Below, piece by piece: positions 1-8,818 of a stretch of 64,000 bases of DNA. The position numbers and the translations under genes are program-made. How positions within the stretch are numbered: position 1 is the stretch's first letter; every line of letters starts with the position of its first letter. The notes below the pieces were generated by a model that worked only from the letters and a program-made list of their open reading frames with translations, did not search any database and was not told the DNA's origin. The stretch lies in contig NZ_CP020555.1 in NCBI RefSeq assembly GCF_002080455.1, positions 7,430,501 through 7,494,500 of the forward strand, in the 5' to 3' direction. Source of the stretch: Streptomyces sp. Sge12. GTDB taxonomy: Bacteria > Actinomycetota > Actinomycetes > Streptomycetales > Streptomycetaceae.

Positions 1-1569
1 ACGCGCCTCGCCCTGGACGTGGAACTCGGTGAACACATCGCGGTGCTCGGGGAGTTACGCGCACTGGCGGAGCGCCACCCGCTGCGGGAGCGGCTGAGCT
101 CCCTCCTCATGCGGGCGTACGTACTGAGCGGTCAGGGCGGGGAGGCGCTGGCCGTGCACGAGCGGACCAGGCGGCTGCTGGCGGCGGAGTTCGGGATCGA
201 CCCGGGCCACGAGATGGCCGCGATCGCCGAGGGCATCACGAGCGGCGGCACGGCGGGCGTCACGGGGAGCGGCGGAGCCGCGGGGGAGCCTGCGCACGAG
301 GTCCTGCGCGATGCACCGACCGCCGGGACCGCACGGATCGTGCTGCCCGCGCGAGCCGGGCTGCCCGGGCAGGGCGGGCCGGTCGGGCAGGGCCGGGGCG
401 GGCCGGCCGGGCCGGAACCCGTGCCGGACGGTCTCCGGCGCCCTGCCCAAATACCCCGCGATCTGGCCGACTTCACCGGCCGGGACGAGGCGCTCGCGCA
501 GCTGACGGACGAGCTGACCGGTGCTTCGGGCCGGGAACCGGCCGGGGCCCGTCCGGCACCGGTCGTCGTCGTGTCCGGCTCGACCGGCGTGGGCAAGAGC
601 GCGCTCGCCGTGCACGCCGCCCACCGGGTGCGCGGCCATTTCCCCGACGGCCAGCTCTACGCCGACCTGCGCGCCCCGGACGGTGGCGCGGTGCATCCGG
701 CGGTGGTCCTGGAGTCCTTCCTCCGTGCGCTCAGGGGCTCCGACCGGCCCGTTCCCGAGCGGCAGACCGACCGGGCCGCGCTCTACCGGTCGGAGCTGGC
801 CGAGGCCCGCGTCCTGGTGGTACTCGACAACGTTGCCGACCCGGCCGCCGTCGATGCACTGCTGCCGGGCGGGCCGGGCTGCGCCGCACTCATCACCAGT
901 ACCGCACGATTCTCCGGTCTCGCCGGAGCGCGCCACACCCATCTGGGAGCGCTCTCACGGGCCGAGGCGCTGAGCTGGCTGAGCACGGCCATCGGCGCGG
1001 AGCGCGTCGCGGCGGAGCCCGAGGCCTGCGTCGAGCTGGCCGACCGGTGCGGCGGACTGCCCCTGGCCCTGCGGATCGTGGCGATGCGGCTCGCCACCCG
1101 GCCGTCCTGGGCGGTCGCCTCCGTGGTGGCGGCCCTCCGCGGCCCGCAGCGGCTGACCGCGCTGGGCATCGCGGACCTCTGCGTGCACGAGGCGTTCCGG
1201 CGGGAGTACGGGCGGCTGCCCGCGGCGCTGCGGCCGGTGTTCGCCCGGGTGGCACTGCTGCGGGAGCCGGACGGGCAGTTCGGGCCGACGGCGGTGGCCC
1301 TGGCCCTCGGCGTGCCGTCGGGCGAGGCTCGCGCCCTGTGCGAGGAACTCGTGGACCGCAGCTGGCTGGAGTCCGCCCGCCCCGGCCGCTACCACGTGCA
1401 CGGCCTGCTGCGCGAGTTCGCCGTCTCGGTCCAGCGGGACGGACCGGGGCCGCGGTCGGACGGGGAACGGCCCGCGGCGGTGCTCTTCGCCCCCGACGGA
1501 GCCGACCCCAGCCTGGGCAGCCGGTCGTTGCGGCGCCCGCGCGGCACGGGGGAGGGCCTGGCCTCCTGA
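1..1569 (+). CDS. AfsR/SARP-family regulator, C-terminal part (5' end outside window)
   Basis: The open frame enters from the window edge, so the N-terminus (expected OmpR-type winged helix) is not visible. Codons 1-80 look like the end of a bacterial transcriptional activation domain, followed by a Gly/Ala-rich linker and, from about codon 150, an NB-ARC/STAND ATPase: a Walker A motif GSTGVGKSAL with Lys at codon 199 and a Walker B-like VLVVLDN. After the ATPase and a helical segment (LVDRSWLE, then VHGLLREFA) the protein ends without the long TPR region of full AfsR. It lies 62 bp upstream of a second regulator of the same family and both precede a biosynthetic locus, so a pathway-specific activator role is inferred. 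The linker is unusually rich in Gly. Confidence 0.85.
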   Translation, partial: TRLALDVELGEHIAVLGELRALAERHPLRERLSSLLMRAYVLSGQGGEALAVHERTRRLLAAEFGIDPGHEMAAIAEGITSGGTAGVTGSGGAAGEPAHEVLRDAPTAGTARIVLPARAGLPGQGGPVGQGRGGPAGPEPVPDGLRRPAQIPRDLADFTGRDEALAQLTDELTGASGREPAGARPAPVVVVSGSTGVGKSALAVHAAHRVRGHFPDGQLYADLRAPDGGAVHPAVVLESFLRALRGSDRPVPERQTDRAALYRSELAEARVLVVLDNVADPAAVDALLPGGPGCAALITSTARFSGLAGARHTHLGALSRAEALSWLSTAIGAERVAAEPEACVELADRCGGLPLALRIVAMRLATRPSWAVASVVAALRGPQRLTALGIADLCVHEAFRREYGRLPAALRPVFARVALLREPDGQFGPTAVALALGVPSGEARALCEELVDRSWLESARPGRYHVHGLLREFAVSVQRDGPGPRSDGERPAAVLFAPDGADPSLGSRSLRRPRGTGEGLAS

Positions 1570-1631
1570 CCGGCCGACACCCTTTTTCCACCTCTGACGA
1601 CAGGCCGCCGTACCCGTACCCCAGATGGAGC

Positions 1632-4600
1632 ATGCCCGTGCCACCCGCCCACCGCGCACCCGCCGCACCGCCGCCCGCCCTCTCCTTCCGGGTGCTCGGA
1701 CCCGTACGCGTGCGCTCCTCCGCCGGGGAGAGGGACATCCGCCCGCCCCTGGCCGCGGCCCTGCTCACCACCCTGCTGTTGCGCCACGGCCGAAGGGGCA
1801 GCACCCAGGCCCTCATCGACGCCGTCTGGGGCGATGCCGCGCCCGCTGCGGCAGCCGGGGCCCTGCGCGGCCACGTGACCGCGCTGCGCCGCGTGATCGA
1901 ACCGGGACGGGCGCCGCGCACCCCCGCGCGGGTGCTGGTCTCCCGCCCGAACGGCTACGCCCTGCACCTGCCGCCGGACGCCCTGGACCTGACGGTCTTC
2001 GACCGCCGGGCGGGCAGCGCCGCGCGCGCCGTGCTCGCCGGGCGGCCCGCCGACGCGCTCGCGCTGTACGACTCCGCGCTGGCGCTCTGGGACGGAGCAC
2101 CCCTGGCCGGGGTGCCCGGCCCGTTCGCCGCAGCCCAGCGCGGCGCACTGGTCGAGCGGCGGCTCGCGGTGCTGGAGGCCCGATGGGAGGTCGCACTGCT
2201 GCTCGGGGGCGACGCGCGGGCCGTGGAGGAGCTGCGGGTGCTGGCCCGGGCCCATCCGCAGCGGGTACGCCTCCAGGAACTCCTGATGTCCGCCCTGTAC
2301 GAGACGGGGCGTCAGACCGAGGCCCTGGAGGTGCACGCGCGGGCCCGCGAGGCCCTGCGCGGTCCGGGTGGCCCCGGTGGCCCCGGTGGGCCGGACGGTC
2401 CGGGCGGTCCGGGTGGGCCGGGCGGTCCGGGTGGGCCGGGCGGTCCGGGTGGGCCGGGCGGTCCGGGACCCGGTGCCGGACTCGAACGGATACGCCGGCT
2501 CATCCTGGCCGGTCCCGATACGGGTGCGGGTGCGGGCGAGGACGGAGCTCCGGGCCCCGTGACCGGCTCGGGCAGCGCCGGGACCCCGCCACCGCAGTCC
2601 CGTTCGGGCGCCGGCCGTGCTGCCGCGCCCGCCCCCACCCCGCCGGCGGCCGCCGCACCGGTGTCCGTACCCGCGCCCACTGCCCTGATGTCACCGACGC
2701 TGGGCCTGCCGCCCGACACGGCGGACCTCGTCGGCCGCGACGCGGAAGTCGCCCGACTGCGGCAGGCCCTGGAGAGCGGCCCGGTCGCGGCACTCGGCGC
2801 GATCAGCGGGATGGGCGGAGTCGGCAAGACGGCCGTGGCCGTACGCGTCGCCCACGAGGTCGCCGCGAGCTTCCCCGACGGCGTGTTCTTCGTCGACCTC
2901 CGCGGGATGGACGCCCGGCCGGCCGATCCCCACCAGGTCCTGGGAGACCTCCTGCGCGCCCTCGGCGTGACGCCGGCGCAGCTCCCCGCCGAGACCGCCG
3001 AGCGCGTCGCCCTGCACCGATCGCTCCTCGCCGACCGGCGCGTGCTCCTCGTCCTGGACAACGCCCGCGACCTGCCCCAGGTACGCGACCTGCTGCCCAC
3101 GGCGCCCGGCTGCGGCCTCCTCGTGACCAGCAGGACCTGGCTCACCGGCCTCGGCGGCCTGGGCGGCGCGACCCTGGTGCACCTGGAGGAACTCCCGGAC
3201 GCGGTGGCGCTGGACCTGCTGGTCCGGCTCGTCGGAGAGCAACGCGTGCGGGCGGAGGAAGCGGCCTCCCGGGCGCTGGTCGCCGACTGCGGCCGGCTCC
3301 CGCTCGCCATCAGGGTCATCGCCGCCCGGATGGCCGCCTGCCCGGCCCTGCCGGTGGCGGAGACGGCCGGCCGGCTCGCGGACGAGCGGCGCCGGCTGGC
3401 GGAGCTCAGCGGGGACAGCGCCGCCGTGGACGCCACCTTCCGGCTGGGTACCGCGCAGCTCGACCCGGAACAGCTGCGCGCGTTCCGGCTGCTCGCCCTG
3501 CCCGACGTACCGGAGCTGGGCGGGCTGAGCGCCGCCGCGCTGCTGGACCGGCCCCGGGCCCGGGCCGAGGCCCTGTGCGAGGACCTCGTCGACGCCGGTC
3601 TGCTCCGGTCGCCCGCGCCGGGCCGCTACCGCTACCACGACCTGCTGCGGCTGTTCGCCCGGTCCTCCGGGGCCGAGGAGCTGCCCGCGGCCGCATGCGG
3701 TGCCGCGCTGCTGCGGTTGCTGACGACCTTCACCGACGTGGCCCGCGAGGCCTACCGGGCCTCGACCGCGGGGGACCCGTTCCCCGCCGACGACCTGCCG
3801 ACCCCGCGGGCGCGGACGGCAGGGGAGGCCCCACCGGCCCTCCGTCCCGCCCACGGCCCGCAGCCCGCCCAAGGCCCGCACCCCGTCCGCCGGTTCGGCT
3901 CCCCGGCCGATGCCACCACCTGGCTCTACGACGAACGGCTGCACCTGCTCGCGCTCATCGAGCAGGCGGCCGGCTTCCCCGAGGTCCCGGCGTCCGTCTG
4001 CGCGCGCCTGCTGCTGGCCAGCGACCCGCTGGGGCGCGACAGCACCGGCACCCGGAACCTGGAACGGGCCGCCCGCGCCGTGCGGAGCGCGGCGAAGCGC
4101 TCGGACGACGCGGTGGCCGGCGGCATCGCCCACCTGCTGCTCGGCGGCTCCTTCGCCATCCGCTTCGACATGGCCCGGGCCCTGCCCCACCTGCGCACCG
4201 CGGCCGACGTCTTCCGCCGCGAGCAGCGGGGGCCGCTGCTCGCGCACGCCCTCAACGCCCTCGGCGGCTGCGCCCTCGCCCACCGCGACTTCCCCACCGC
4301 CCTGCGCCACCTCACCGAGGCGCTGCCGCTCAGCCGGGAGCCGCACAGCCCCGCCTGCGAGGCCGTCACCCTCGGCTACCTGGGCCTGGCCCAACTGGCC
4401 TGCGGACAAGCCGAGGAGGCCGTACGGTCGGGCCGCGCCGCCGTCGCCCTGGCCCGGTCCTGCGGCGACGGCCCCGGCGAGGCCAACGCGCTGCGCGCCC
4501 TCGGGCAGATCCTGCTCCACACCGGAGCCCGCCAGGAGGCCCTGGCCTGCCTGCGCACCAGCCTGCGGCTGTGGCGTACGACGGGCTCGGCCTTCCGCGA

Positions 4601-4871
4601 GGCGCTGGTCCTCGGCGGACTCGCCGAGGCCTTCAACCTGCTGGGCCGGCACGAGGAAGCGGTGGCCCATGCGAGCGAGGCACGGGACGTGGCCACCCTG
4701 CACGGCGACACGTACCTGCTCGGGCGGGCGCTCATCCAGCTGGGGGACGCGGTCGGCGCCCAGGGCCGGCCGGGCCAGGCGGCGTACTACCACCGGCAGG
4801 CGCTCCAGTTGTTCCGCGAGCTGCGCATGCCGGAGGCGGCGGACGTCGAGGCGCGCCTCGGCGCCGGTTGA
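1632..4871 (+). CDS. AfsR-like SARP activator with NB-ARC and TPR domains
   Basis: A 1079-residue regulator. In order: an OmpR-type winged helix (about residues 16-105, starting LSFRVLGPVRV), a BTAD domain (about 110-245), a Gly-Pro repeat linker (246-280), an NB-ARC ATPase with Walker A GMGGVGKTA (Lys399) and Walker B LLVLDNA (Asp476), and a C-terminal TPR-like helical region (about 800-1079, repeated Ala/Leu helices such as LAHALNALGGCALAH). This is the layout of AfsR, which binds direct repeats near promoters and activates secondary metabolism. I chose ATG 1632 because it places the winged helix directly after a short Pro-rich leader; the frame is open further upstream but that stretch overlaps the preceding gene. 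Its stop codon overlaps a candidate SARP box for the next operon. Family call firm; targets inferred. Confidence 0.9.
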   Translation: MPVPPAHRAPAAPPPALSFRVLGPVRVRSSAGERDIRPPLAAALLTTLLLRHGRRGSTQALIDAVWGDAAPAAAAGALRGHVTALRRVIEPGRAPRTPARVLVSRPNGYALHLPPDALDLTVFDRRAGSAARAVLAGRPADALALYDSALALWDGAPLAGVPGPFAAAQRGALVERRLAVLEARWEVALLLGGDARAVEELRVLARAHPQRVRLQELLMSALYETGRQTEALEVHARAREALRGPGGPGGPGGPDGPGGPGGPGGPGGPGGPGGPGGPGPGAGLERIRRLILAGPDTGAGAGEDGAPGPVTGSGSAGTPPPQSRSGAGRAAAPAPTPPAAAAPVSVPAPTALMSPTLGLPPDTADLVGRDAEVARLRQALESGPVAALGAISGMGGVGKTAVAVRVAHEVAASFPDGVFFVDLRGMDARPADPHQVLGDLLRALGVTPAQLPAETAERVALHRSLLADRRVLLVLDNARDLPQVRDLLPTAPGCGLLVTSRTWLTGLGGLGGATLVHLEELPDAVALDLLVRLVGEQRVRAEEAASRALVADCGRLPLAIRVIAARMAACPALPVAETAGRLADERRRLAELSGDSAAVDATFRLGTAQLDPEQLRAFRLLALPDVPELGGLSAAALLDRPRARAEALCEDLVDAGLLRSPAPGRYRYHDLLRLFARSSGAEELPAAACGAALLRLLTTFTDVAREAYRASTAGDPFPADDLPTPRARTAGEAPPALRPAHGPQPAQGPHPVRRFGSPADATTWLYDERLHLLALIEQAAGFPEVPASVCARLLLASDPLGRDSTGTRNLERAARAVRSAAKRSDDAVAGGIAHLLLGGSFAIRFDMARALPHLRTAADVFRREQRGPLLAHALNALGGCALAHRDFPTALRHLTEALPLSREPHSPACEAVTLGYLGLAQLACGQAEEAVRSGRAAVALARSCGDGPGEANALRALGQILLHTGARQEALACLRTSLRLWRTTGSAFREALVLGGLAEAFNLLGRHEEAVAHASEARDVATLHGDTYLLGRALIQLGDAVGAQGRPGQAAYYHRQALQLFRELRMPEAADVEARLGAG
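2367..2472 (+). repeat. Gly-Pro-coding tandem repeat in SARP linker
   Basis: Tandem 9- and 18-bp units built from GGTCCGGGTGGGCCGGGC encode a run of Gly-Gly-Pro triplets between the BTAD and NB-ARC domains of the AfsR-like regulator. The near-identity of the units suggests recent slippage or unequal exchange, so the copy number probably varies between strains. Confidence 0.85.
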
Positions 4872-4895
4872 CGTGCCGTTGATGCGCTGTTGAGG
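4867..4895 (+). promoter_or_regulatory. candidate SARP binding site (three heptamers, 11-bp period)
   Basis: Three direct heptamers GTTGACG (4867), GTTGATG (4878) and GTTGAGG (4889) are each separated by exactly 4 bp. SARP activators are known to bind 7-bp direct repeats separated by 4 bp, one helical turn apart. The first heptamer overlaps the stop codon of the AfsR-like gene; the P450 gene begins 140 bp downstream. A matching -10 hexamer at the usual distance is not obvious, which is the main weakness. Confidence 0.5.
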
Positions 4896-5035
4896 CCACG
4901 CGAGCAGGGCGGTGACAGGCTCCTGCCACCGCCCCCGGCACGGACGTCCTTTCCCCCATCGACCTCCTGCCGGGGGCGGCCCGGGCCCGCCGCGGTACCC
5001 CGGGACCGCACACGCCGAACTGCTGAGGACTCCCT

Positions 5036-6310
5036 TTGGACCCCCAGGCTCTGCTCTTCTCGCTGTTCACGCCGGAAGGCCGGGACAACCCCTTTCCGGC
5101 GCTGGAGGCGCTCCGTGAGAACGTACCGGTCTACTACGACAAAGACCTCGACACCTACTTCCTGACGACCTACGCCGACTGCCAGGCGGTGCTGACCGAC
5201 ACCTCCTTCCGCACCCCCGACCTCGGCTGGTGCGAGGACAACCTGCCGGACTGGCGCGAACACCCCGCCGCCGACTTCTTCTACGCCTCGATGCTCCGCG
5301 CGAACCAGCCCGACCACACCCGGCTGCGCCGGCTCGTCGGCGCCGGCTTCACCCCCCGCCGGGTCGCCGCGCTCAGCGAGGCGGTCGAGCAGCTCACCGA
5401 CTCCCTGCTCGACGCCTTCGCTGAAGCCACCGCGGACGGCGCCGCCGCCAACTTCCAGGAACTGGTCGGATATCCGCTGCCCGTGGCGGTCGTCGGCGAG
5501 CTGATCGGGGTCCCGGCCGAGGACCGGCTGCGCTTCCAGCGGCTGGGCGGCGACGCCAGCCGGCTGCTGGAACCGGTGCGCACCCAGGAGGACTGGGCCC
5601 GAGCCGACTCCGCCGTGACCGAACTGCGCACGTACTTCGAGGACTTGCTGCTGCTCCGGCTGGCCGAGCCCCGTGAGGACCTCGCCACCGTGCTGCTGGA
5701 GACCGGCGAGGGGCAGGAGCGGCTCACCCGGAAGGAGGTCGTCGACACCCTGCTGCTCACCTTCGTCGCAGGCTTCGAGACGACCGCCGCCATGCTGGGG
5801 ATCGCCACCCACGCACTGCTGACCCACCCCCACCAACGGGCCGCCGTCAGCGCCGATCCCGAACTCGCGGCGCAGGCGGTCGACGAGGCCCTGCGCTGGG
5901 ACACGCCCGTCCAGATGACCGAGCGCATCGCCTCCGCGGCGACCGTGATCCGCGGCGTCACGGTACCGGCCGGGGCCAACGTCACCACCGTGCTCGCCGC
6001 CGCCAACCGCGACCCGGCGCAGTTCCCCGACCCGCACCGGTTCGACGTGCACCGCTCGGGGAGCAGGGTGCTGAGCTTCAGCGCCGGCCCGCACTACTGC
6101 CTCGGCGCGGCCCTGGCCCGGCTGGAGGGCTCCATCGCCGTCCGCCGCCTCTTCACGCGCTTCCCCGACCTCGCCCTGGCGGGGCCGCCCGTACGGCGCG
6201 AGTCCTTCAGCCTGCGCATGTACGAGGACCTCCCCCTGACCACGACCGCCGGACCCCGGGCGCCCCGTACGCGGGCCGCGGTCGGCGCCACGACGACGGC
6301 GAAGGACTGA
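5036..6310 (+). CDS. cytochrome P450
   Basis: A 424-residue soluble bacterial class I P450. Visible hallmarks: the I-helix oxygen-activation motif AGFETT (residues 245-250, with Glu in place of the more common Asp), the K-helix ExxR pair Glu284/Arg287 (EALRW), and the haem-ligand loop FSAGPHYCLG with the axial Cys355. It needs ferredoxin and ferredoxin reductase from elsewhere; none is encoded nearby. The start is TTG 5036, giving the usual bacterial P450 N-terminus (MDPQALLFSL) with no signal sequence. It is the first gene of a nine-gene same-strand block and ends 2 bp before the acyl-CoA dehydrogenase-like gene, so the two are probably co-translated. Substrate unknown; hydroxylation or desaturation of an ACP-bound or free alkyl chain is an inference from context. 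Confidence 0.93.
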   Translation: MDPQALLFSLFTPEGRDNPFPALEALRENVPVYYDKDLDTYFLTTYADCQAVLTDTSFRTPDLGWCEDNLPDWREHPAADFFYASMLRANQPDHTRLRRLVGAGFTPRRVAALSEAVEQLTDSLLDAFAEATADGAAANFQELVGYPLPVAVVGELIGVPAEDRLRFQRLGGDASRLLEPVRTQEDWARADSAVTELRTYFEDLLLLRLAEPREDLATVLLETGEGQERLTRKEVVDTLLLTFVAGFETTAAMLGIATHALLTHPHQRAAVSADPELAAQAVDEALRWDTPVQMTERIASAATVIRGVTVPAGANVTTVLAAANRDPAQFPDPHRFDVHRSGSRVLSFSAGPHYCLGAALARLEGSIAVRRLFTRFPDLALAGPPVRRESFSLRMYEDLPLTTTAGPRAPRTRAAVGATTTAKD

Positions 6311-6312
6311 CC

Positions 6313-7446
6313 ATGGCCTTTCTGGACACCGAACGCGCGGTGCTCGAGGCGCTGCTGCCCGGCCTCGACGCCGAACTGGCCCGGCACCGGCTGGCCGACC
6401 TGGAACGGACGGGCAGCCCGGCCGTCGCAGCCTTCCGGGAGGCGGGCGGCGCGGCCCTGCTGGTGCCGCGGCAGAACACCGGCATCGGCGCCGACCCCCT
6501 GCAAGCCGTGCGTCTGCAACGCGCGGTGGGCGCACGCTGCCCGTCGCTGGCCGTCGCCACGACCATGCACCACTTCTCCGTGGCGAGCCTCGTGGAAGCC
6601 GCCAAGAACGGCGCGGGCTTCGAGTGGATGCTCCTGGAGGCCATCGTCGGCAAGCGGATGCTGCTCGCGTCCGGGTTCTCGGAGGGCCGCACCGGCCAGT
6701 CCATCCTGAAGCCCGGCATCCGAGCCGTGCGCAGGGGCGGCGAGGTGGTGCTGAACGGCAGCAAGAAGCCGTGCAGCCTGGCCCGTTCGATGGACCTGTT
6801 GACGGCGTCGGTGGTGATGACGGACGAGGCCGGCACCGAACGGCTCGGCGTCGCCATCGTTCCCGCCGACACCCCGGGGGTCTCCGTACGGCCCTTCTGG
6901 CGCAGTACGGTGCTGGCCGGCGCGGAGAGCGAGGAGGTCGTCCTCGAGAACGTCGCGCTCGACCCGCAGATGGTCGTGCTCACCGAGGTCACCGCCGATT
7001 CGGTGCTGGACTCGCTCAATGTGGCGGGCTTCCTCTGGTTCGAACTGCTGATGACCGCCGGATACCTGGGCACGGCGAGCGCCCTGGTGGAACGCGTCCT
7101 GCGGCACGGGCGCGCCCCCGCCGCGGTGCGTGCGACGCTGGTGACCGAGCTCGACGCGGCGATGCTCGCCGTCGAGGCCGTCGCCCGGACGATGGGGGAG
7201 TCCCCGCAGTGGGGCGAGCCGCTGCTGGTCGCCGCGCTCACCGCCCGCTACGCGGCCCAGGACGCCATCGCGCGGACCACGGCGACCGCCCTGGAGGCGC
7301 TCGGCGGCATGTCGTTCATCGGCTCCGACGAGGGCGCCTACCTGGCCTCCGCGGCCGCCGGCCTGAACTTCCACCCGCCGTCGCGGGGGCGCATGGCCGA
7401 ACCGCTGTGCGCGGTGCTCGACGGCGAGCCGCTCCGTGTCGGCTGA
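6313..7446 (+). CDS. acyl-CoA/acyl-ACP dehydrogenase-like flavoprotein
   Basis: 377 residues, typical length of the acyl-CoA dehydrogenase family, with its helical N-terminal domain, a middle beta domain (about residues 115-225, GKRMLLASGFSEG then VVLNGSKKPCS) and a C-terminal four-helix domain (about 230-377) ending in ALEALGGMSF. Family members use FAD to form alpha,beta double bonds; some stand-alone homologues in biosynthetic loci act on ACP-bound chains or as N- or C-hydroxylases. I could not assign the catalytic base. The start ATG 6313 follows the P450 stop by 2 bp, and its end overlaps the next gene by 11 bp, indicating tight translational coupling. An inferred role is to desaturate the carbon chain of the pathway product. 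Confidence 0.85.
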   Translation: MAFLDTERAVLEALLPGLDAELARHRLADLERTGSPAVAAFREAGGAALLVPRQNTGIGADPLQAVRLQRAVGARCPSLAVATTMHHFSVASLVEAAKNGAGFEWMLLEAIVGKRMLLASGFSEGRTGQSILKPGIRAVRRGGEVVLNGSKKPCSLARSMDLLTASVVMTDEAGTERLGVAIVPADTPGVSVRPFWRSTVLAGAESEEVVLENVALDPQMVVLTEVTADSVLDSLNVAGFLWFELLMTAGYLGTASALVERVLRHGRAPAAVRATLVTELDAAMLAVEAVARTMGESPQWGEPLLVAALTARYAAQDAIARTTATALEALGGMSFIGSDEGAYLASAAAGLNFHPPSRGRMAEPLCAVLDGEPLRVG

Positions 7447-8731
7447 CCGCGGGCCGGCCCCGGCCGCCGCTCCGGCCACGGTCGCCGCCCCGCCCGCCGC
7501 CCCCGCCACGGTCGCCGCGGCCGGCGGGTCGCAGCGAGAACCGGCGTACACGGTGGAGCGGCTGGAGCGCGCCCAGGGCCTGCCCCGCCAGGTGTGGGAC
7601 GAACTGGCCCCGGCCGACGACCCCATGTGGGGCCGGGACGTGTTCACCGCCATGCAGCGCGCGGAGATCGGCCCGGACGCCTACGCCTACCTGCTCGTGC
7701 GCGAGGACGGGCGGCCCTTCGCGCTCCTGCCCCTCAGCGCCGTGCACGGGCTGCGGCTCGACCGGGTCGTGGGGCCGCGCGAACGCCGCCTGATGGCGCC
7801 GGTGGCCCGGGCCTTCCCCCGGCTCGTGCGGGTGCCGATGCTGTTCTGCGGCAACTTCCTCGGGCAGGGCCACGTCATGGGCCGGGGCCGGCTTCCCGCG
7901 GCGGCGGCCCGGCTGCTGGTGCGGGAGGTCATGGACTTCGCCCGCGGGCACCGGCTGGGCACGGTCGTCTTCAAGGACTTCGCGCCGGACGGCCTCGACG
8001 CGCTGCGACCGGGCCTCGACGAGCAGGGCTTCTTCACCGTCGCCTCGCTGCCCGACACCCAACTCACGCTGGGACAGCCGGACTTCGAGTCGTACCTGGC
8101 ATCGCTGCCGGCCAAGCCCCGGCGCAACGCGCGCAACAAGATACGCAAGTTCCACCGGCAGGAGGACCTGCGTATGGAGGTGCTCGACGAGTTCGGGCAC
8201 CTCGTCCCCGAGATGATGGGGCTGTACCGGCAGGTCATGGACCGCGCCGACCAGACCCTCGACGTACTCGACGAGGCGTTCGTACGGGCCCTGTCCGACA
8301 GCAAGGCAGGCGGCGAGGACGGCTACGGCGACGGCGAGGGCCAGGGCGACGGCGACGGCGAGGGCGCCCGTACCGAACAGCGGCTGGTCGCCTGCTTCGA
8401 GGGCGAGCGCCTCGTGGGCTACCTGCACTGCCTGTTCCGCGGCCGGGGCGCCGTCGGCGCCCGGATCGGCATGGACTACGGGCTGGCCCACCGGGCGCGG
8501 CTCTACCACAACCTCCACTACGCGGCGATCGAGCTGGCCATCGCCCGGGGCTGCCGCCACATCCGGTTCGCGCAGACCGCCTACGAGCCCAAGCGCGAGT
8601 TCGGCTGCGAACTGGTCGAGCAGAGCTACGCGCTCAACCACACCGGCCGGCTGCCCCGCACGATCCTGCGCCTGCTGCTGCCGCCCGCCCTGGAAGCGGC
8701 CCGCGCCCAGGCCCTCGCACCCAGGTCCTGA
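7436..8731 (+). CDS. FemAB/GNAT-like acyl or aminoacyl transferase
   Basis: 431 residues. After an Ala/Pro-rich leader (residues 1-35) the protein looks like the DUF482/FemAB-like branch of the GNAT superfamily, often annotated as peptidoglycan biosynthesis-like: the basic stretch LPAKPRRNARNKIRKFHR and the C-terminal core GARIGMDYGLAHRARLYHN followed by CRHIRFAQTAYEPKREFGC. FemAB relatives transfer amino acids from aminoacyl-tRNA, and GNAT relatives transfer acyl groups from CoA; which one applies here cannot be decided from sequence. An acidic Gly/Asp insertion (residues about 289-312) interrupts the fold and is probably a surface loop. It starts at GTG 7436 inside the previous gene. In context it could acylate or aminoacylate the amine made by the pathway. 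Confidence 0.72.
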   Translation: MSADRGPAPAAAPATVAAPPAAPATVAAAGGSQREPAYTVERLERAQGLPRQVWDELAPADDPMWGRDVFTAMQRAEIGPDAYAYLLVREDGRPFALLPLSAVHGLRLDRVVGPRERRLMAPVARAFPRLVRVPMLFCGNFLGQGHVMGRGRLPAAAARLLVREVMDFARGHRLGTVVFKDFAPDGLDALRPGLDEQGFFTVASLPDTQLTLGQPDFESYLASLPAKPRRNARNKIRKFHRQEDLRMEVLDEFGHLVPEMMGLYRQVMDRADQTLDVLDEAFVRALSDSKAGGEDGYGDGEGQGDGDGEGARTEQRLVACFEGERLVGYLHCLFRGRGAVGARIGMDYGLAHRARLYHNLHYAAIELAIARGCRHIRFAQTAYEPKREFGCELVEQSYALNHTGRLPRTILRLLLPPALEAARAQALAPRS

Positions 8732-8818
8732 TGCCCGGGTCCTGACGCCCCGCCGCCCCGCTCCCCGAACGCTCCCCGCCAGCCCCGTACGGCTCACCAC
8801 CGGAAAGAGACCACACCC

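Noticed and set aside
1047..1631. N-terminal extension of the AfsR-like gene from ATG 1047
   Set aside because: The translated stretch is Arg/Pro/Gly-rich shadow sequence overlapping the preceding regulator gene in another frame. The winged helix starts only after ATG 1632.
2367..2472. CRISPR-like array
   Set aside because: Units are 9-18 bp, contiguous and in frame, coding for Gly-Gly-Pro; there are no spacers. No CRISPR array was found anywhere in the window.
2691..4793. 700-codon minus-strand frame opposite the AfsR-like gene
   Set aside because: Antisense shadow with Gly/Gln/Val composition and no family motif; the plus-strand frame has clear NB-ARC and TPR features.
1625..4882. 1085-codon open frame on the plus strand
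   Set aside because: Arg/Pro-rich shadow of the AfsR-like gene, created by high third-position GC; no domain is visible.
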